In this document: positions 12,701 to 23,794 of the stretch, piece by piece
Position numbering within the stretch: the first letter of the stretch is position 1
Layout: each line of letters starts with the position of its first letter
Source of the DNA: Hordeum vulgare subsp. vulgare
Taxonomy: Eukaryota; Streptophyta; Magnoliopsida; Poales; Poaceae
Reading direction: 5' to 3'
NCBI RefSeq assembly: GCF_904849725.1
Contig: NC_058521.1
Location: 348,686,138-348,750,137, forward strand
DNA: 64,000 nucleotides
The notes under the pieces: generated by a model
Databases searched by the model: none
Seen by the model: only the letters and a program-made list of their open reading frames with translations
Told to the model about the DNA's origin: nothing
Translations under genes and position numbers: made by a program

Positions 12701-15020
12701 TCTCCTCCTCCTCCTCCTCCCCCTCCTTTTACTTCTTCTCTTCTTCTTCTTCTTCTTCTTTGTTTTCATTTTTCCTATTTCTTCTCCTCTTGTCCTCTTA
12801 TCCTCTTCTTGGAGCTAAAGTACATAATTATGTCTTTTTGGAGCTAAATGGGCTAATTATCTCATTTTAGAGGAAAACAAGCTAAGTATATAATATTCAT
12901 GAGCTAACCAAGGTTCTTATGCCATTTTGAGGTTACTATGGCATTTTGGAGCTAAATGGGCTCATTATGTATTTTTGCGGAAATTAAAGCAAGGATAATA
13001 TGAAAGAGGAGAAGAAATTGGAGGAGGAGAAGAAGAAGAAGAAATCAAGAAGAAGGAGGAGGAGGAGAAGGACTAGAAGGTCCTTGGCCTTCTCCTCCTT
13101 CTTGTCCTCCTCCCCCTCCTTCTCCTTCTTCTCTTCTTCTTCTTCTTATTTCTTTTCATTTTTCCTATTTCTTCTCCTCTTCTCCTCTTCTCCTCTTCTT
13201 GGAGCTAAATTACCTAATTATGTCTTTTTGGAGCTAAATGGGCTAATTATCTCATTTGAGAGGAAAACAAACTAAGTATATAATATTCATGAGCTAACCA
13301 AGGTTCTTATGCAATTTTGAGGTTATTATGGCATTTTGGAGCTAAATGGGCTAATTATGCCTTTTTGGGGAAATTAAAGCAAGGACAATATGAAAGAGGA
13401 GAAGAAAGAGGAGGAGGAGGAGAAGAAGAAGAAATCAAGAAGAAGGAGGAGAAGGAGGTGAAGGAGGAGGAGGAGAAGGACTAGAAGGTCCTTGGCCTTC
13501 TCCTCCTCCTCCTCCTCCTCTTCCTCCTCCTCCTCCTTCTCCTTCTTCTCTTCTTCTTCTTCTTCTTATTTCTTTTCATTTTTCCTATTTCTTCTCCTCT
13601 TCTCCTCTTCTTGGAGTTAAATTACATAATTATGTCTTTTTGGAGATAAATGGGCTAATTATCTCATTTTAGAGGAAAACAAGCTAAGTATATAATATTC
13701 ATGAGCCAACCAAGGTTCTTAAGCCATTTTGAGGTTATTATGGCATTTTGGAGCTAAATGGGCTAATTATGTCTTTTTGGGGAAATTAAAGCAAGGATAA
13801 TATGAACGAGGAGAATAAAGAGGAGTAGGAGGAGGAGAAGAAGAAGAAATCAAGAAGAAGGAGGAGAAGGAGGAGAAGGAGGAGGAGGAGAAGGACTAGA
13901 AGGTCCTTGGCCTTCTCCTCCTTCTCCTCCTCCTCCTTTCCTTCTTCTCTTCTTCTTCTTCTTCTTTCTTGTCATTTTTCCTATTTCTTCTCCTCTTCTC
14001 CTCTTCTCCTCTTCTTGGAGCTAAATTACCTAATTATGTCTTTTTGGGGCTAAATGGGCTAATTATCTCATTTTAGAGGAAAAAAAGCTATGTATATAAT
14101 ATTCATGAGCTAACCAAGGTTCTTATGCCATTTTGAGGTTATTATGGCATTTGGGAGTGAAATGGGCTAATTATGTCTTTTTGGGGAAATTAAAGCAAGG
14201 ACAATATGAAAGAGGAGAAGAAATAGGAGGAGGAGGAGAAGAACAAGAAATCAAGAAGAAGGAGGAGAAGGAGGAGAAGGAGGAGGAGGAGAAGGACTAG
14301 AAGGTCAAGGACCTTCTAGTCCTTCTCCTCCTCCTCCTCCTCCTCCTTCTCCTTCTTCTCTTCTTCTTCTTCTTCTTTTTCTTCTTTGTTTTCTTTTTTC
14401 CTATTTCTTCTCCTCTTCTCCTCTTCTTGCTATAAATTACCTAATTATGTATTTTTGGAGCTAAATGGGTTAATTATCTCATTTAGAGGAAAACAAGCTA
14501 AGTATATAATATTCATGAGCTAACCAAGGTTCTTATGCCATTTTGAGGTTATTATGGCATTTTGGAGCTAAATGGGCTAATTATTTCTTTTTAGGGAAAT
14601 TAAAGCAAGGATAATATGAAAGAGGAGAAGAAAGAGGAGGAGGAGGAGAAGAAGAAGAAATGAAGAAGAAGGAGGAGAAGGAGGAGAAGGAGGAGGAGGA
14701 GAAGGACTAGAAGGTCCTTGACCTTGTCCTCCTTCTCCTCCTCCTCCTCCTTCTCCTTCTTCTCTTCTTCTTATTCTTCTTTCTTTTCATTTTTCCTATT
14801 TCTTCTGCTCTTCTCCTCTTCTTGGAGCGAAATTACCTAATTATGTCTTTTTGGAGCTAAATGGGCTAATTATCTCATTTTAGAGGAAAACAAGCTAAGT
14901 ATATAATATTCATGAGCTAACCAAGGTTCTTATGCCATTTTGAGGTTATTATGGCATTTTGGAGCTAAATGGGCTAATTATGTCTTTTTGGGGAAATTAA
15001 AGCAAGGATAATCTGAAAGA
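9700..15020. repeat. Tandem array, about 13 units of ~400 bp, hairpin-forming
   Basis: The unit contains CTAACCAAGGTTCTTATGCC, which recurs 14 times between about 9762 and 14925 at 385-410 bp spacing. Each unit has an AT-rich half (GGAGCTAAATGGGCTAATTATG) and a low-complexity half. The low-complexity half is a GAG/GAA purine run, the core GGACTAGAAGGTCC, then the complementary CTC/TTC run, so each unit can fold into a long hairpin. Unit lengths vary mainly through the triplet runs. Open frames here are low-complexity Arg/Lys/Glu or Ser/Leu/Phe translations and are not genes. Confidence 0.9.
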
Positions 15021-15220
15021 GGAGAAGAGAAACTTACCGTAGTGGTCATCAAGGAGGAGAAACACCACGGTTGCTTGCGGCGGCTTCGTTTGGAGACGGT
15101 TGCCCTAGAGAAGGGTCGTGCAATGCCGCTTGGGAGTTATTTTGCAGAAAAGATATTTTGCAATGTCTCAGTTAGCATGATGACACTCAATTATTAATAC
15201 TAGTTTATAATGAAACTCAC

Positions 15221-17558
15221 CATGCCAATCGAAGAGAAGACGGGTATCGGCGGAGGGACTTGAGCGCTCTTCTCACACAGACCCTGAAGAGTGGGTCGTC
15301 GTATTAGTTAGTAATGAAACAGACATTACACACATGATTTGGCTAATGTGAAAAAAACATACCACAAAAAGCTCGTACAAGGCCCATTGACCCGCCTCAT
15401 TCCGGGCCCTCTCCTCCTCAATCAACCATGTCGTGGTCTGGTCCCTCTCATCAAGAGCAGCCTGAAGAGCAGCCTGGCTTGCCAATCTCTCTTTCTCAAG
15501 AGCAGCCTGGTTTGCCTCTCTCTCTTTCTGAAGTAATTATCTATGGTGACACACATAATGAAATGGATGAAAGTGTTCTTAGTCCGTACAACTAACCTCG
15601 ATGGCAAGTTCGACTGGCCGTGGACGATGCATTATCTCAGGACAGCTGCTCGACTGGCGCACCTTGATCTCCGGAAGAGTGAGTGGACAACGTATTATCC
15701 CATCTCCAATGGCTATCGAGCCATGGGGCCTCCCGCCACCAGATATCATCACCAGCTCTGGATCCAAAGGTTCCTGGCTAGGGTTAAAGTCATCCCCTTT
15801 CATAGCCTTCCCCGCGTCATTGTATGCCACGAGCTTCTCGTGGGATGATATGTTGGTGAAGTTATTGGGATCACCCAGGTCAGACTCAGAGAATGCCTTC
15901 GCCTTCTTGTACGAGGCAGTATGAGCCATGCCATAAAGGTCGTACAAGTGTAGCATCTCCGTCTTATTGTGATGCACCTAAAAGAGAGGAACAAAATATT
16001 AGCATCAAGAATGAATTGCATGAATCATGAAGCAAATCACATACCCAGTTTCGTCCAAACTGAAGTAAGTTGGCGCTGCCTTGATGATGTGGCACACCAA
16101 CCATTTGGCTACGCCGATCCTTCGCATTCTCGTGGACGGCTCGCCAGCTGCCTATGCACCACTCATCAACCAACGCCTCCCAACAATCCATCTTATCCGC
16201 ACACCATCTTGGGGGCACCTATAAGTTATTAGAAAGAATTTTCAGTGCTAAGCCTATGAATGAAATCAAGAAAACTACGTAGAAGGACTTAAGAATAGGT
16301 AATTACCTTCATGTATTGCTCCTTCTTCAGAAACTTTCCGCGGCAATCCTTCTTCTGCTTCTTAATACCACGCGTGGCGTAGTAATCTCGAATAGCCTGC
16401 GGCCGAGCCTCATGGCGCAAGTTCTGTAGTAACCGCCTACACTCGGCCTCGAGAACCCTGGCCGCCTCCTCCTCATATCCATCCTCACACCTATAGAAGG
16501 TCTGCAATCAAACGTGAAAACACCGATTAGTAAAATAATTAGCTATATTGTTAATTTTAGATTTTGTAAAAGGATAATTTACCCAAAAGCTCTTGATCAC
16601 CATCTCGGCCCTCGTGTGGCACAAGACACCATCTATAATCTCCTCCGGCGGGGCCTGCACAGCCAGGTAGTGCTCCCAGGAAAATCCAAGTGTAGGAACC
16701 TGACCCTCACCAGGCAACGTGACAAACCCCAGGAAATTTGTCCGGCAAAGCACACCAAGGACAGAGTTCGGCCTGCGGACTCCAAGAGGGTGTACCCATC
16801 CCCTGCAGTATGATAAGGTCAACGCATTAGATAATTGAACAAACTTGAAGGCAAAAGCTAAAAAAGAGTAAATGTACTTACCTATCTCCTTCAGGTTTAA
16901 TCACCGGCCTCTGCTCGCAGGTAACCGGCGCGACCGGGAGACGTGTACTACCACGCTTGTACATGGTGGCCCCGTCCACCTGCACATCGCCCTCACTATC
17001 CATAAGCTCATCCCCGCCATCCCCGCCCCCTGAGCCACCCGGAACCTCGGTCCAATCCGGCAACTCGGTACGATCTGGCCAGGTCTCCCATCCGGGCCTC
17101 TCCACGTCGGGTGAAGCCTCCGGAACCGTAGTCTCCTCCGGCTGCTCGTGGGCCGAATGCACCTCGACCCGAGGCTGCTCCTGGACCGGAGTCTCATGGG
17201 ACGAATGCCCGTCAACAACAGGCTCCTGGAACGGAGTCCCCGTAGCCTCCTCCGCAAACGGGTCGACCATACTAGTCCTATGCTCGGGTGAATGAGCTGG
17301 TGGTGGTGGCGAGGACGGCTCAACAGTCCTCCTGGATCTTCCGTGGCCACCACCTCTCCCTGTACCCTTCCCCTTCTTCCCTATCCGACCAGCACCTCTC
17401 CAAGTGGGCAATGCGGCCGACGAAGAAGAACCCACGGGTGGTGTCGATAGACTGTCTGCCAAGGCTCTACGGAGAGATAGAGGTGGAAGGGAAGTACCAC
17501 CCCTCGTGTGGGGCGCCTCGGAAGAACCCGTCGACCGATCTGGACCAGCGCCCACCAT
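15221..17558 (-). CDS. CACTA ORF2 protein (Transposase_24-like), multi-exon
   Basis: This is the second gene of the inner CACTA, corresponding to the plant Ptta/En/Spm Transposase_24 family, thought to assist transposition by binding the element ends. Seven exons with GT/AG borders join in phase without a stop: 17558-16882, 16802-16583, 16501-16307, 16218-16045, 15977-15597, 15527-15363 and 15283-15221, about 625 residues. The N-terminal exon is Pro/Ser/Gly-rich and acidic. The conserved core spans exons 2-5, with WVHPLGVRRPNSVLG, DEWCIGSWRAVHENAK and MVGVPHHQGSANLLQFGRNW. Exon 6 is a Gln/Glu-rich coiled coil (ALQAALDERDQ). A short last exon with the stop should lie between 15030 and 15140, but I could not fix it. 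The start is the first Met of the open stretch; an upstream non-coding exon is likely. Confidence 0.8.
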
Positions 17559-17792
17559 CTTTCCACACCTGGTGACCTGCCATGATAAAGATTAAAAGAA
17601 ATTAGTACAACATAAAAAAATTGAATAACTCACATGAATAATAATATGTACATGAAGAATAAAGATTAAAATATATATAATTTAAGTTGTGAATCTTACA
17701 AACTAATAATCATCATCAATAAATGCATCATCATCATCACTATCACGCATGTCTTCATGAATGACGTGCTCGTCGGGTTCAACGGCGTGAAG

Positions 17793-20700
17793 TTATGAAA
17801 GGCCTTCCTTTAATCTTTGAAGCATTGACAGGTCATCCGCATTAGTAACCTCTACGAGTTCTAGGTCTTCTGGTTCCGGCTCAGGGCTGGAGTCGGATTC
17901 ATTGTCGCCGTCTACTTCCATGTTCTTGGGTGAAGCACGGCGGTTCTTGAAACGTTTCTTGGAAAGACGTGTTTCTTGGAAGAATTCTCCATCATATGTG
18001 TATGTGTTAATGTGAGGTTCATAATGCTGTTCATTTGGGACAGGTGGTCTGACATGTGGCGGCACTTCATAAACAACATACCAACCTTCCAGATTCTTAT
18101 CCGTTTGGCATGCCCACGGTAGATAGAAAACTTGGGTCGCCTGTTGAGCCGTAATATAGACATTGGGAACATCTAAATGGGTGTTTGGATTGATTTCGAC
18201 TAGTCCTATATGTTCATGAGTCCTTCTAGTCTTTTTCGGCTGGAACCAATAACATTTGAAGACTACGACGTTCGATGGGTTTTCACCATAGAATTGAAGT
18301 TCATAAATTGCTTCAACTCTTCCATAATACTCGATAACACCTTCGCCGATAGCAGAGACACCACAGTTTGTAGATTTCCGGTCGGGCATAGATAGCTCTA
18401 TGCCAAAGGTACGAAAGAGATACCCGTTGATGTTGTATTTCTCAAATGAATGGACCTTATAGTCAAAACCATTAGCGACTTGTCTCAATTCGGCGTCCAT
18501 AGACTCTGAATTAGCCTACAAGTTTAATACGAAATGGTTGTTGCATTAGCCGCAAGTTAGCCCAAGAATGAAATGGTCCATTATTGATAATTACTGTTTG
18601 TTTGAACCAAGAGATGAAACCGGTATAGCCGCCTCCTGTCTTTGATAGAAGCTCATACTCTTCGACGGAATCATTTTCGATCACCACTCCATCCGAGAAT
18701 TTGACGACCTAACGGCTGTTTGAAATATTCGGGAATAAGAGCAGTTCAAATGAATTAGAAGTTACGGGAAAATGTGCCGAGAACTCACTCGATGTACGGC
18801 CGCACTTCTGTTAGGTTGTTGAAGATATACAACGAAATGTTCCGCCATTCTTCGACATCCAACGTTATTGGTTTCGAAGCACCGGCTGGTCCGAGCTTCC
18901 CTTTGAATAGGCTGAGGTTGGACCCACCTTTTTTAGGGTCTGCATCATTGTGCCAAGGCTTCGGATTACGCAAATGATGATTTTTGGCTTCGTAGTGTGC
19001 TGTCACAAATTTTGCCACCTCCTCAGTAATGAATGCCTCAGCCATCGATGCTTCAATTCTACGCTTATTTTTACATTTAGCTCGAAGGGTCTTCATCATC
19101 CTCTCAGTTGCATAGCACCAACGATCTTGCACGGGCCCACCCAATCTAGCCTCGGTAGGTAGATGTAAAATCAATTGCTGCATTGGATTAAAGAAGCCCG
19201 TTGGAAAGATCTTCTCTAACTTGCACAACAACTCCGGTGCAAACTCATCCATGTCTTCTACCACGCCAGGCGACAATTCTTTCGCACAAAGAACACGGAA
19301 GAACTAGCTCAGCTCCGCCGGTACTAGCCATTCATCCTCAGGAATAAAGCCACGTAACATCACCGGCATTACCCGCTCTAGCCATATGTGCCAATCATGA
19401 CTCTTGAGACCAAAGATTTTTAAATTTTCAAGACTCGCTCCCCTCTTTAGATTCGCTGCATACCCATCGGGGAACATCAAGTACATTTTGACCCACAAGA
19501 TAATTTCCCTCATAGCTGGCCTTCCAAGATTGAACCAGGCCTTTGGCTTCGACGACTTCTGCTTTCCTTTGCCTTCTCACATGTTTTGTAACGATCTATG
19601 ACATAGTGTCTCTTGACCGACTCTAGCCATAATATTATACTTTGTCTTCCCATCTATGTCGAACAATGTACCAAAAATAGCCTCTCCGATATTCTTTTCA
19701 GTGTGCATCATGTCGATATTGTGTGGAAGAAGGAGGTCTTTGAAGTAAGGCAGATCCCAGAAGCATGGCTTGTGAGTCCAGGCGTGTTTTGAATTATACC
19801 CCTTGAAATACCCTGGACGCTCTGGATCAGGCTCGAGGGCGTTTAACTGATCCAGGATCTGTTGGCCTGTGAACGCAGGTGGTGCCAAGTTTTTGACAAC
19901 TTTACCTTTTGTAAAGTTCTTCTTGTCTTTTCTGAACTGATGGTCAGGATCCAGGAACTGTCTATGCAAGTCAAAGCAAGAATACTTCCGACCCTCCTGC
20001 AACAAATGAAACTGAAGAGCTGCCTTGCATTGGGGGCACGGGAACCTTCCATGCACACACCATCCAGAGAATAGCGCGTACGCTAGCAAGTCATGCATAG
20101 AGTACATGTACCACACATGCATTTTGAAGTTTTCTTTTCTAGCGGCATCGTATGTCATGATCCCATTATCCCAAGCTTCTTCCAATTCATCCTTAAGCGG
20201 TTGCAGGTACACATTCATATTCTTCCCCGGATAATTGGGCCTTTGAATTATCAATGTGACAAATATGTTCTTTCTTTGCATAATCTGCCCGGGGGGGAGA
20301 TTGAGTGGAATGACAAATACAGGCCAACAACTGTATTGGGTTGCCGTCATGCAGAAGGGATTAAAACCATCCGTGGCGGCGTAGACTCGAGGATTCCTTG
20401 GAAATGCCACTTTATCCTGATGCAATCCATCGAAATGTTTCCACGCTTCCCCATCCGATGTGTGTACCATCATCTTACTCCCATCCGCATCTAGTTCGGT
20501 TCTTTTGCCCAATTTGTGCCATGTCATCTGTCTGGCTGTCTCTTCGACCATGAAAAGACGTTGAAGTCTTGGTACGATTGGCATATACCGAAGAACACTA
20601 ACTTCGATTTTGGTTTGCCTCTTCTCACCCATACCGTTGTCTACCACAAGATACCTGCAAGACTCGCAATTGGGACAATAGTCCAAGTGTGCATACTCCT

Positions 20701-21340
20701 TCCTAAATAAGACACATCCTTTCTCACATGCATCTATCTTCTCATAGGTCATCTTAAGTACACAAAGTATTTTGTCCGACTGGTACAGGTTTGCATGCAT
20801 GGCATGGCCTTTGGGTAGGAAACGTCCAAATAGTGTCATCATCGCATCGTAGCATTCTCTTCCCAAGTTGAACTGAGCCTTCAGAGCCATTACTTGTGCA
20901 ATTGCATCCAGCTGACAGAGCTCAGTGTGCTCATGGAGAGGACATTTTGAAGACTCCAACATTTCATAAAAGTCCTTTGCACATTCCTCCATCTCATCTT
21001 CCAAATCCCGAGCATCATCAAAGTCTTGCACCATGTCTTCGATCCCGGTACCATGCTCGTCCGTGCGACGACGGACCACCTCAGCTCTTGTGCCTTGTAT
21101 AGACTCACCATGAAATGTCCACACCGTATAATTAGGCTTAAAACCCCTCCTCTACAGGTGTTTAATCATTACAGCCTCTGTCCTCTTTTTATAGTTGTTG
21201 CATCCAGGACAGGGGCAATAGTTTCTTTCCTGGCCATTTGCGAATGCGGCTTTCACAAATTCCTTTGTTTTTACAATCCATTCTTTCGTCATCTCTTGCT
21301 GACTAGGGTGACCGGTATACATCCACGCACAATCACTCAT
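17793..21340 (-). pseudogene. CACTA transposase (Tnp2 with DUF4218 and DUF4216)
   Basis: This is the transposase gene of the inner CACTA; the protein would excise and insert the element through its terminal repeats. From 21340 to about 18789 one reading frame runs for about 850 codons. It has the transposase-associated domain (CAWMYTGHP, CPCPGCNN), the Tnp2 core (DGFNPFCMTATQYSCWPVFV, CVHGRFPCPQC, HNIDMMHTEKNIGEAI) and DUF4218 (LLCKLEKIFPTGFFNPMQQL). That frame is interrupted only by stops near 21150, 19577 and 19304. Two further exons, about 18708-18595 (GFISWFKQTV) and 18515-17793, carry DUF4216 (KYNINGYLF, NVVVFKCYWF, QATQVFYLPWA) and an acidic tail. The phase of the first splice junction is not resolved. 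There is no frameshift within the long exon. With three stops the protein is not expected to be active. Confidence 0.88.
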
Positions 21341-22049
21341 CTTGCATAGCTACTAAAGACAGAAGAAATATATTTCTATATAATTTAGCATTTATATTCA
21401 TCGGTTAATTAGGTTCGCCATTTTTATTACGTCCAGGCAACCTACACGCTAATAGGTAAAGATAGGTCCTAATCCCACCCGAGTATGTGTAGATTGGGTT
21501 CGTTTTCCAATGCTCTGCTTCGGATCCAACGCAAAATTTCGGCAGCACCTCCCCGTTGTTCGCCTGATACACGTCTCCGCAATAAACAGAGAGGATGTGC
21601 ATCTGGAGAACAACGGGGGAGGCACTGACGAAATTCCGCATCGGATCTAGAGCACAGCATACGGGAAAACGAACCCAATCTACACATACTCGGGCTGTCC
21701 ATGGATAATGTTGGACAATTCGAAAGGATGGCGGTTATAAATATGCAAAGACATGCATATTTATAGATGTCTCCCTTTCGAACGGGAGACGCATACTGGT
21801 CACGCATACTCATGATTGAAGAAACCTATATACAGATAGCAAGTTTCATCGGCACAAAGACCGGGACAGAGCAAATTAAGGGGGTAGGAGGAGAAGTCAT
21901 TTGTGCTCACCAACAAACGTAGGGGCGGAGCTCGTCCAACGCACGTGGAGGTCGTCGAACAACTGCACATTGAAATTCACCAGGTCAACACAAATATGAT
22001 GTTTTTATAAGATAATCAAAAAATATGTGACCTAACTCTCATTTTCTTT
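21341..22049. other. Transposase leader region with stacked inverted repeats
   Basis: No gene is seen. An exact 31-bp inverted repeat (21478-21508 and 21664-21694) is extended inward by imperfect pairing, giving a roughly 218-bp hairpin. A second imperfect hairpin follows at about 21716-21784 (TATAAATATGC with GCATATTTATA). A third small one is GTCTCCC/GGGAGAC at about 21769-21790. These lie upstream of the transposase start on the minus strand and may be a MITE or a structured leader. Confidence 0.8.
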
Positions 22050-22074
22050 TTTCTTTTTTCCTCTTATTCTTCTT

Positions 22075-22105
<31 letters not shown>

Positions 22106-22337
22106 TTTTCTTTTTTCTTTTTTCCTCTTATTCTTCTTGTCCTTCTTCTTCTTATTATTCTTATTCTTATTTTCTTTTTTTCCCTCTTATTCTTCTTCTC
22201 CTTCTTCTTCTTTTCTTCTTGTCTTCTTCTTCTTCTTATTCTTCTTCTTCTAATTCTTATTTTCTTATTTTCTTTTTTCCTCTTATTCTTCTTCTCCTTC
22301 TTCTTGTTTTCTTCTTCTCTTCTTCTTCTTCTTCTTC

Positions 22338-22368
<31 letters not shown>

Positions 22369-22975
22369 CTTTTTTCCTCTTATTCTTCTCTTCCTCTCCT
22401 ATTCTTCTTCTTCTTCTTCTTCTTCTTCTTCTTCGTTCTTCTCCTTCCCTTCCTTTTCCTTCTTCTTCTTTTCCCTCTTCTTCTTATTTTTTTTCATCTC
22501 CTTTCTCCTTCTTCTTCTTCTTCTTTCTCCTTCTTGTTCTTCTCCTTCTTCTTTCTTCTCCTTCCCTTCCTTTTCCTTCTTCTTCTTCTTCTTCTTCTTC
22601 TTCTTCTTCTTCTTCTTCTTCTCCTTCCCTTCCTTTTCCTTCTTCTTCTTCTTCTTCTTCTTCTTCTTCTTCTTCTTCTTCTTCTCCTTCCCTTCCTTTT
22701 CCTTCTTCTTCTTCTTCTTCTTATTTCTTCTCCTTCCCTTCGTTTTCCTTCTTCTTCTTTTCCTTCTTCTTCTTATTTTTTTTCTTCTCCTTTCTCCTTC
22801 TTCTTCTTCTCCTTTCTCCTTCTTCTTCTTCTTCTCCTTTCTCCTTCTTCTTCTTCTCTTTTCTCCTTCTTCTTCTTCTCCTTTCTCCTTCTTCTTCTTC
22901 TTCTTCTTCTCCTTTCTCCTTCTTCTTCTTCTTCTTCTTCTCCTTTCTCCTTCTTCTTCTCCTTTTCTCCTTTAC
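22050..22975. repeat. Polypyrimidine (TTC)n tract
   Basis: About 925 bp is almost wholly pyrimidine on the plus strand, made of TTC, TCC and TTATTC triplet runs with a (TTA)n stretch near 22340-22372. A roughly 65-70-bp motif containing CTCCTTCCCTTCCTTTTCC recurs near 22440, 22557, 22620 and 22683. Long open frames here are repeats of Ser, Phe or Leu and are not genes. Confidence 0.9.
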
Positions 22976-23109
22976 TAAACAGGAAACTAACCTAACTAAA
23001 CCTAAATTAAAACTGAACCTAAACTAAACTAATTTAACAACCTAACTAACTAGCCTAACTAACCTAATAAACTAAAAAACTAACCTAACTAATTTAACAT
23101 AAATAAAAA

Positions 23110-23460
23110 TAAGGAAAAACAAAAATAATGGGGGGAATCACCGGCGGGGGTGGCTGGGGCGTCGGGGCGGCGAGGAGGACGGGTGCGACGGGGCAGTGGG
23201 GCGTCGCCGGGGGCAGTGCGGCGGCGAGGGGAAGTGGTGGCCGCAGGGGGCAGTGGTGGCGGCGGTGGGGTGCTGTGCGGCGGCGGGGGCAGTGGTGGCG
23301 GCGGTGGGGGGCAGGTGAGGGGGCGGCGCAGGGGGTGGCGCAGGGGTCAGCGTAGGGGGCGGCGCAGGGGTGGCCGGCCGCCGGTGGTGCAGGAGGGAGG
23401 CGCGCACGACGGTTGAGAGAGAGACAGAGTGGGGAGCGGGGTAGTGGAGCGAGGGGCTAG
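23110..23460 (-). promoter_or_regulatory. GC-rich leader exon/promoter region of inner CACTA
   Basis: The plus strand is a dense run of GGCGG, GGGGG and GGTGG motifs and the minus strand is correspondingly C-rich. A minus-strand splice-donor-like sequence (CGGTGATT) lies at about 23125-23135. The block lies just inside the subterminal repeats, at the 5' end of both minus-strand genes. The equivalent position in the host CACTA (40254-40340) has the same design. The role as leader and promoter is inferred from position. Confidence 0.5.
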
Positions 23461-23794
23461 GGGATAACGGCCGTCAGCTTTGCCGTCTGCCCCCGGACGG
23501 CAAAGGGCCCAACGGCGGATGGCAAAGGCCAGGCGGACGTCAAAGAGCCCGTCCGTTGGACCTGGCCAGGCCCAAGGTCTAGTGGGACCCATCTGCCCTC
23601 TTTGTTGTCTGCCCTAGGTCTCTTTAGCGTCCGCAGGCAGATGATAAAGCCCTGGCCGATGGGAAACATTCTTTTTACCATTAATGAGCCCTTTACCATC
23701 CGCTTTAGGTCAGCTGACGGCAAAGAGCTTCTTTGCCATCAGCCAGCAAACGACAAAGAACTCGCTGATGGAAAATTACTGGATTCCAGTAGTG
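23461..23794. repeat. CACTA right terminus with subterminal repeats
   Basis: Direct and inverted copies of CTTTGCCGTCTGCC variants (TTTGCCATCAGC, GACGGCAAAG) fill the block, which ends GGATTCCAGTAGTG. This mirrors the left terminus. Confidence 0.85.

Larger units (their letters stand above)
8702..23794 (-). mobile_element. Complete CACTA (En/Spm) transposon
   Basis: The element is 15.1 kb, with terminal inverted repeats CACTACAGGAATCA (8702-8715) and, on the minus strand from 23794, CACTACTGGAATCC. It has the expected 3-bp target duplication TAT (8699-8701 and 23795-23797). Subterminal arrays of CTTTGCCGTCTGCC-type units lie at both ends. Two genes, transposase and ORF2, run on the minus strand from a GC-rich leader near 23460. 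The left third is a tandem array of GA/TC-rich hairpin repeats. The element is inserted in a solo LTR, so it is the youngest layer of the left nest. Confidence 0.93.

Noticed and set aside
10175..13275. Several open frames of 67-116 codons rich in Arg/Lys/Glu or Ser/Leu/Phe
   Set aside because: They are translations of GA/TC triplet runs in the tandem array; they recur out of phase between units and have no domain.
15543..17295. Plus-strand frames opposite the CACTA ORF2 exons
   Set aside because: They are shadows of the minus-strand exons, which carry recognisable domain text and in-phase splice sites.
22219..22995. Open frames of 224-258 codons, almost only Ser, Leu and Phe
   Set aside because: Low-complexity reading of the pyrimidine tract; all three forward frames are open for the same reason.
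23128..23416. Overlapping GC-rich frames (Gly/Arg/Trp and Pro/Ala)
   Set aside because: All frames are open on both strands because of GGC/GCC repeats; position fits a non-coding CACTA leader.
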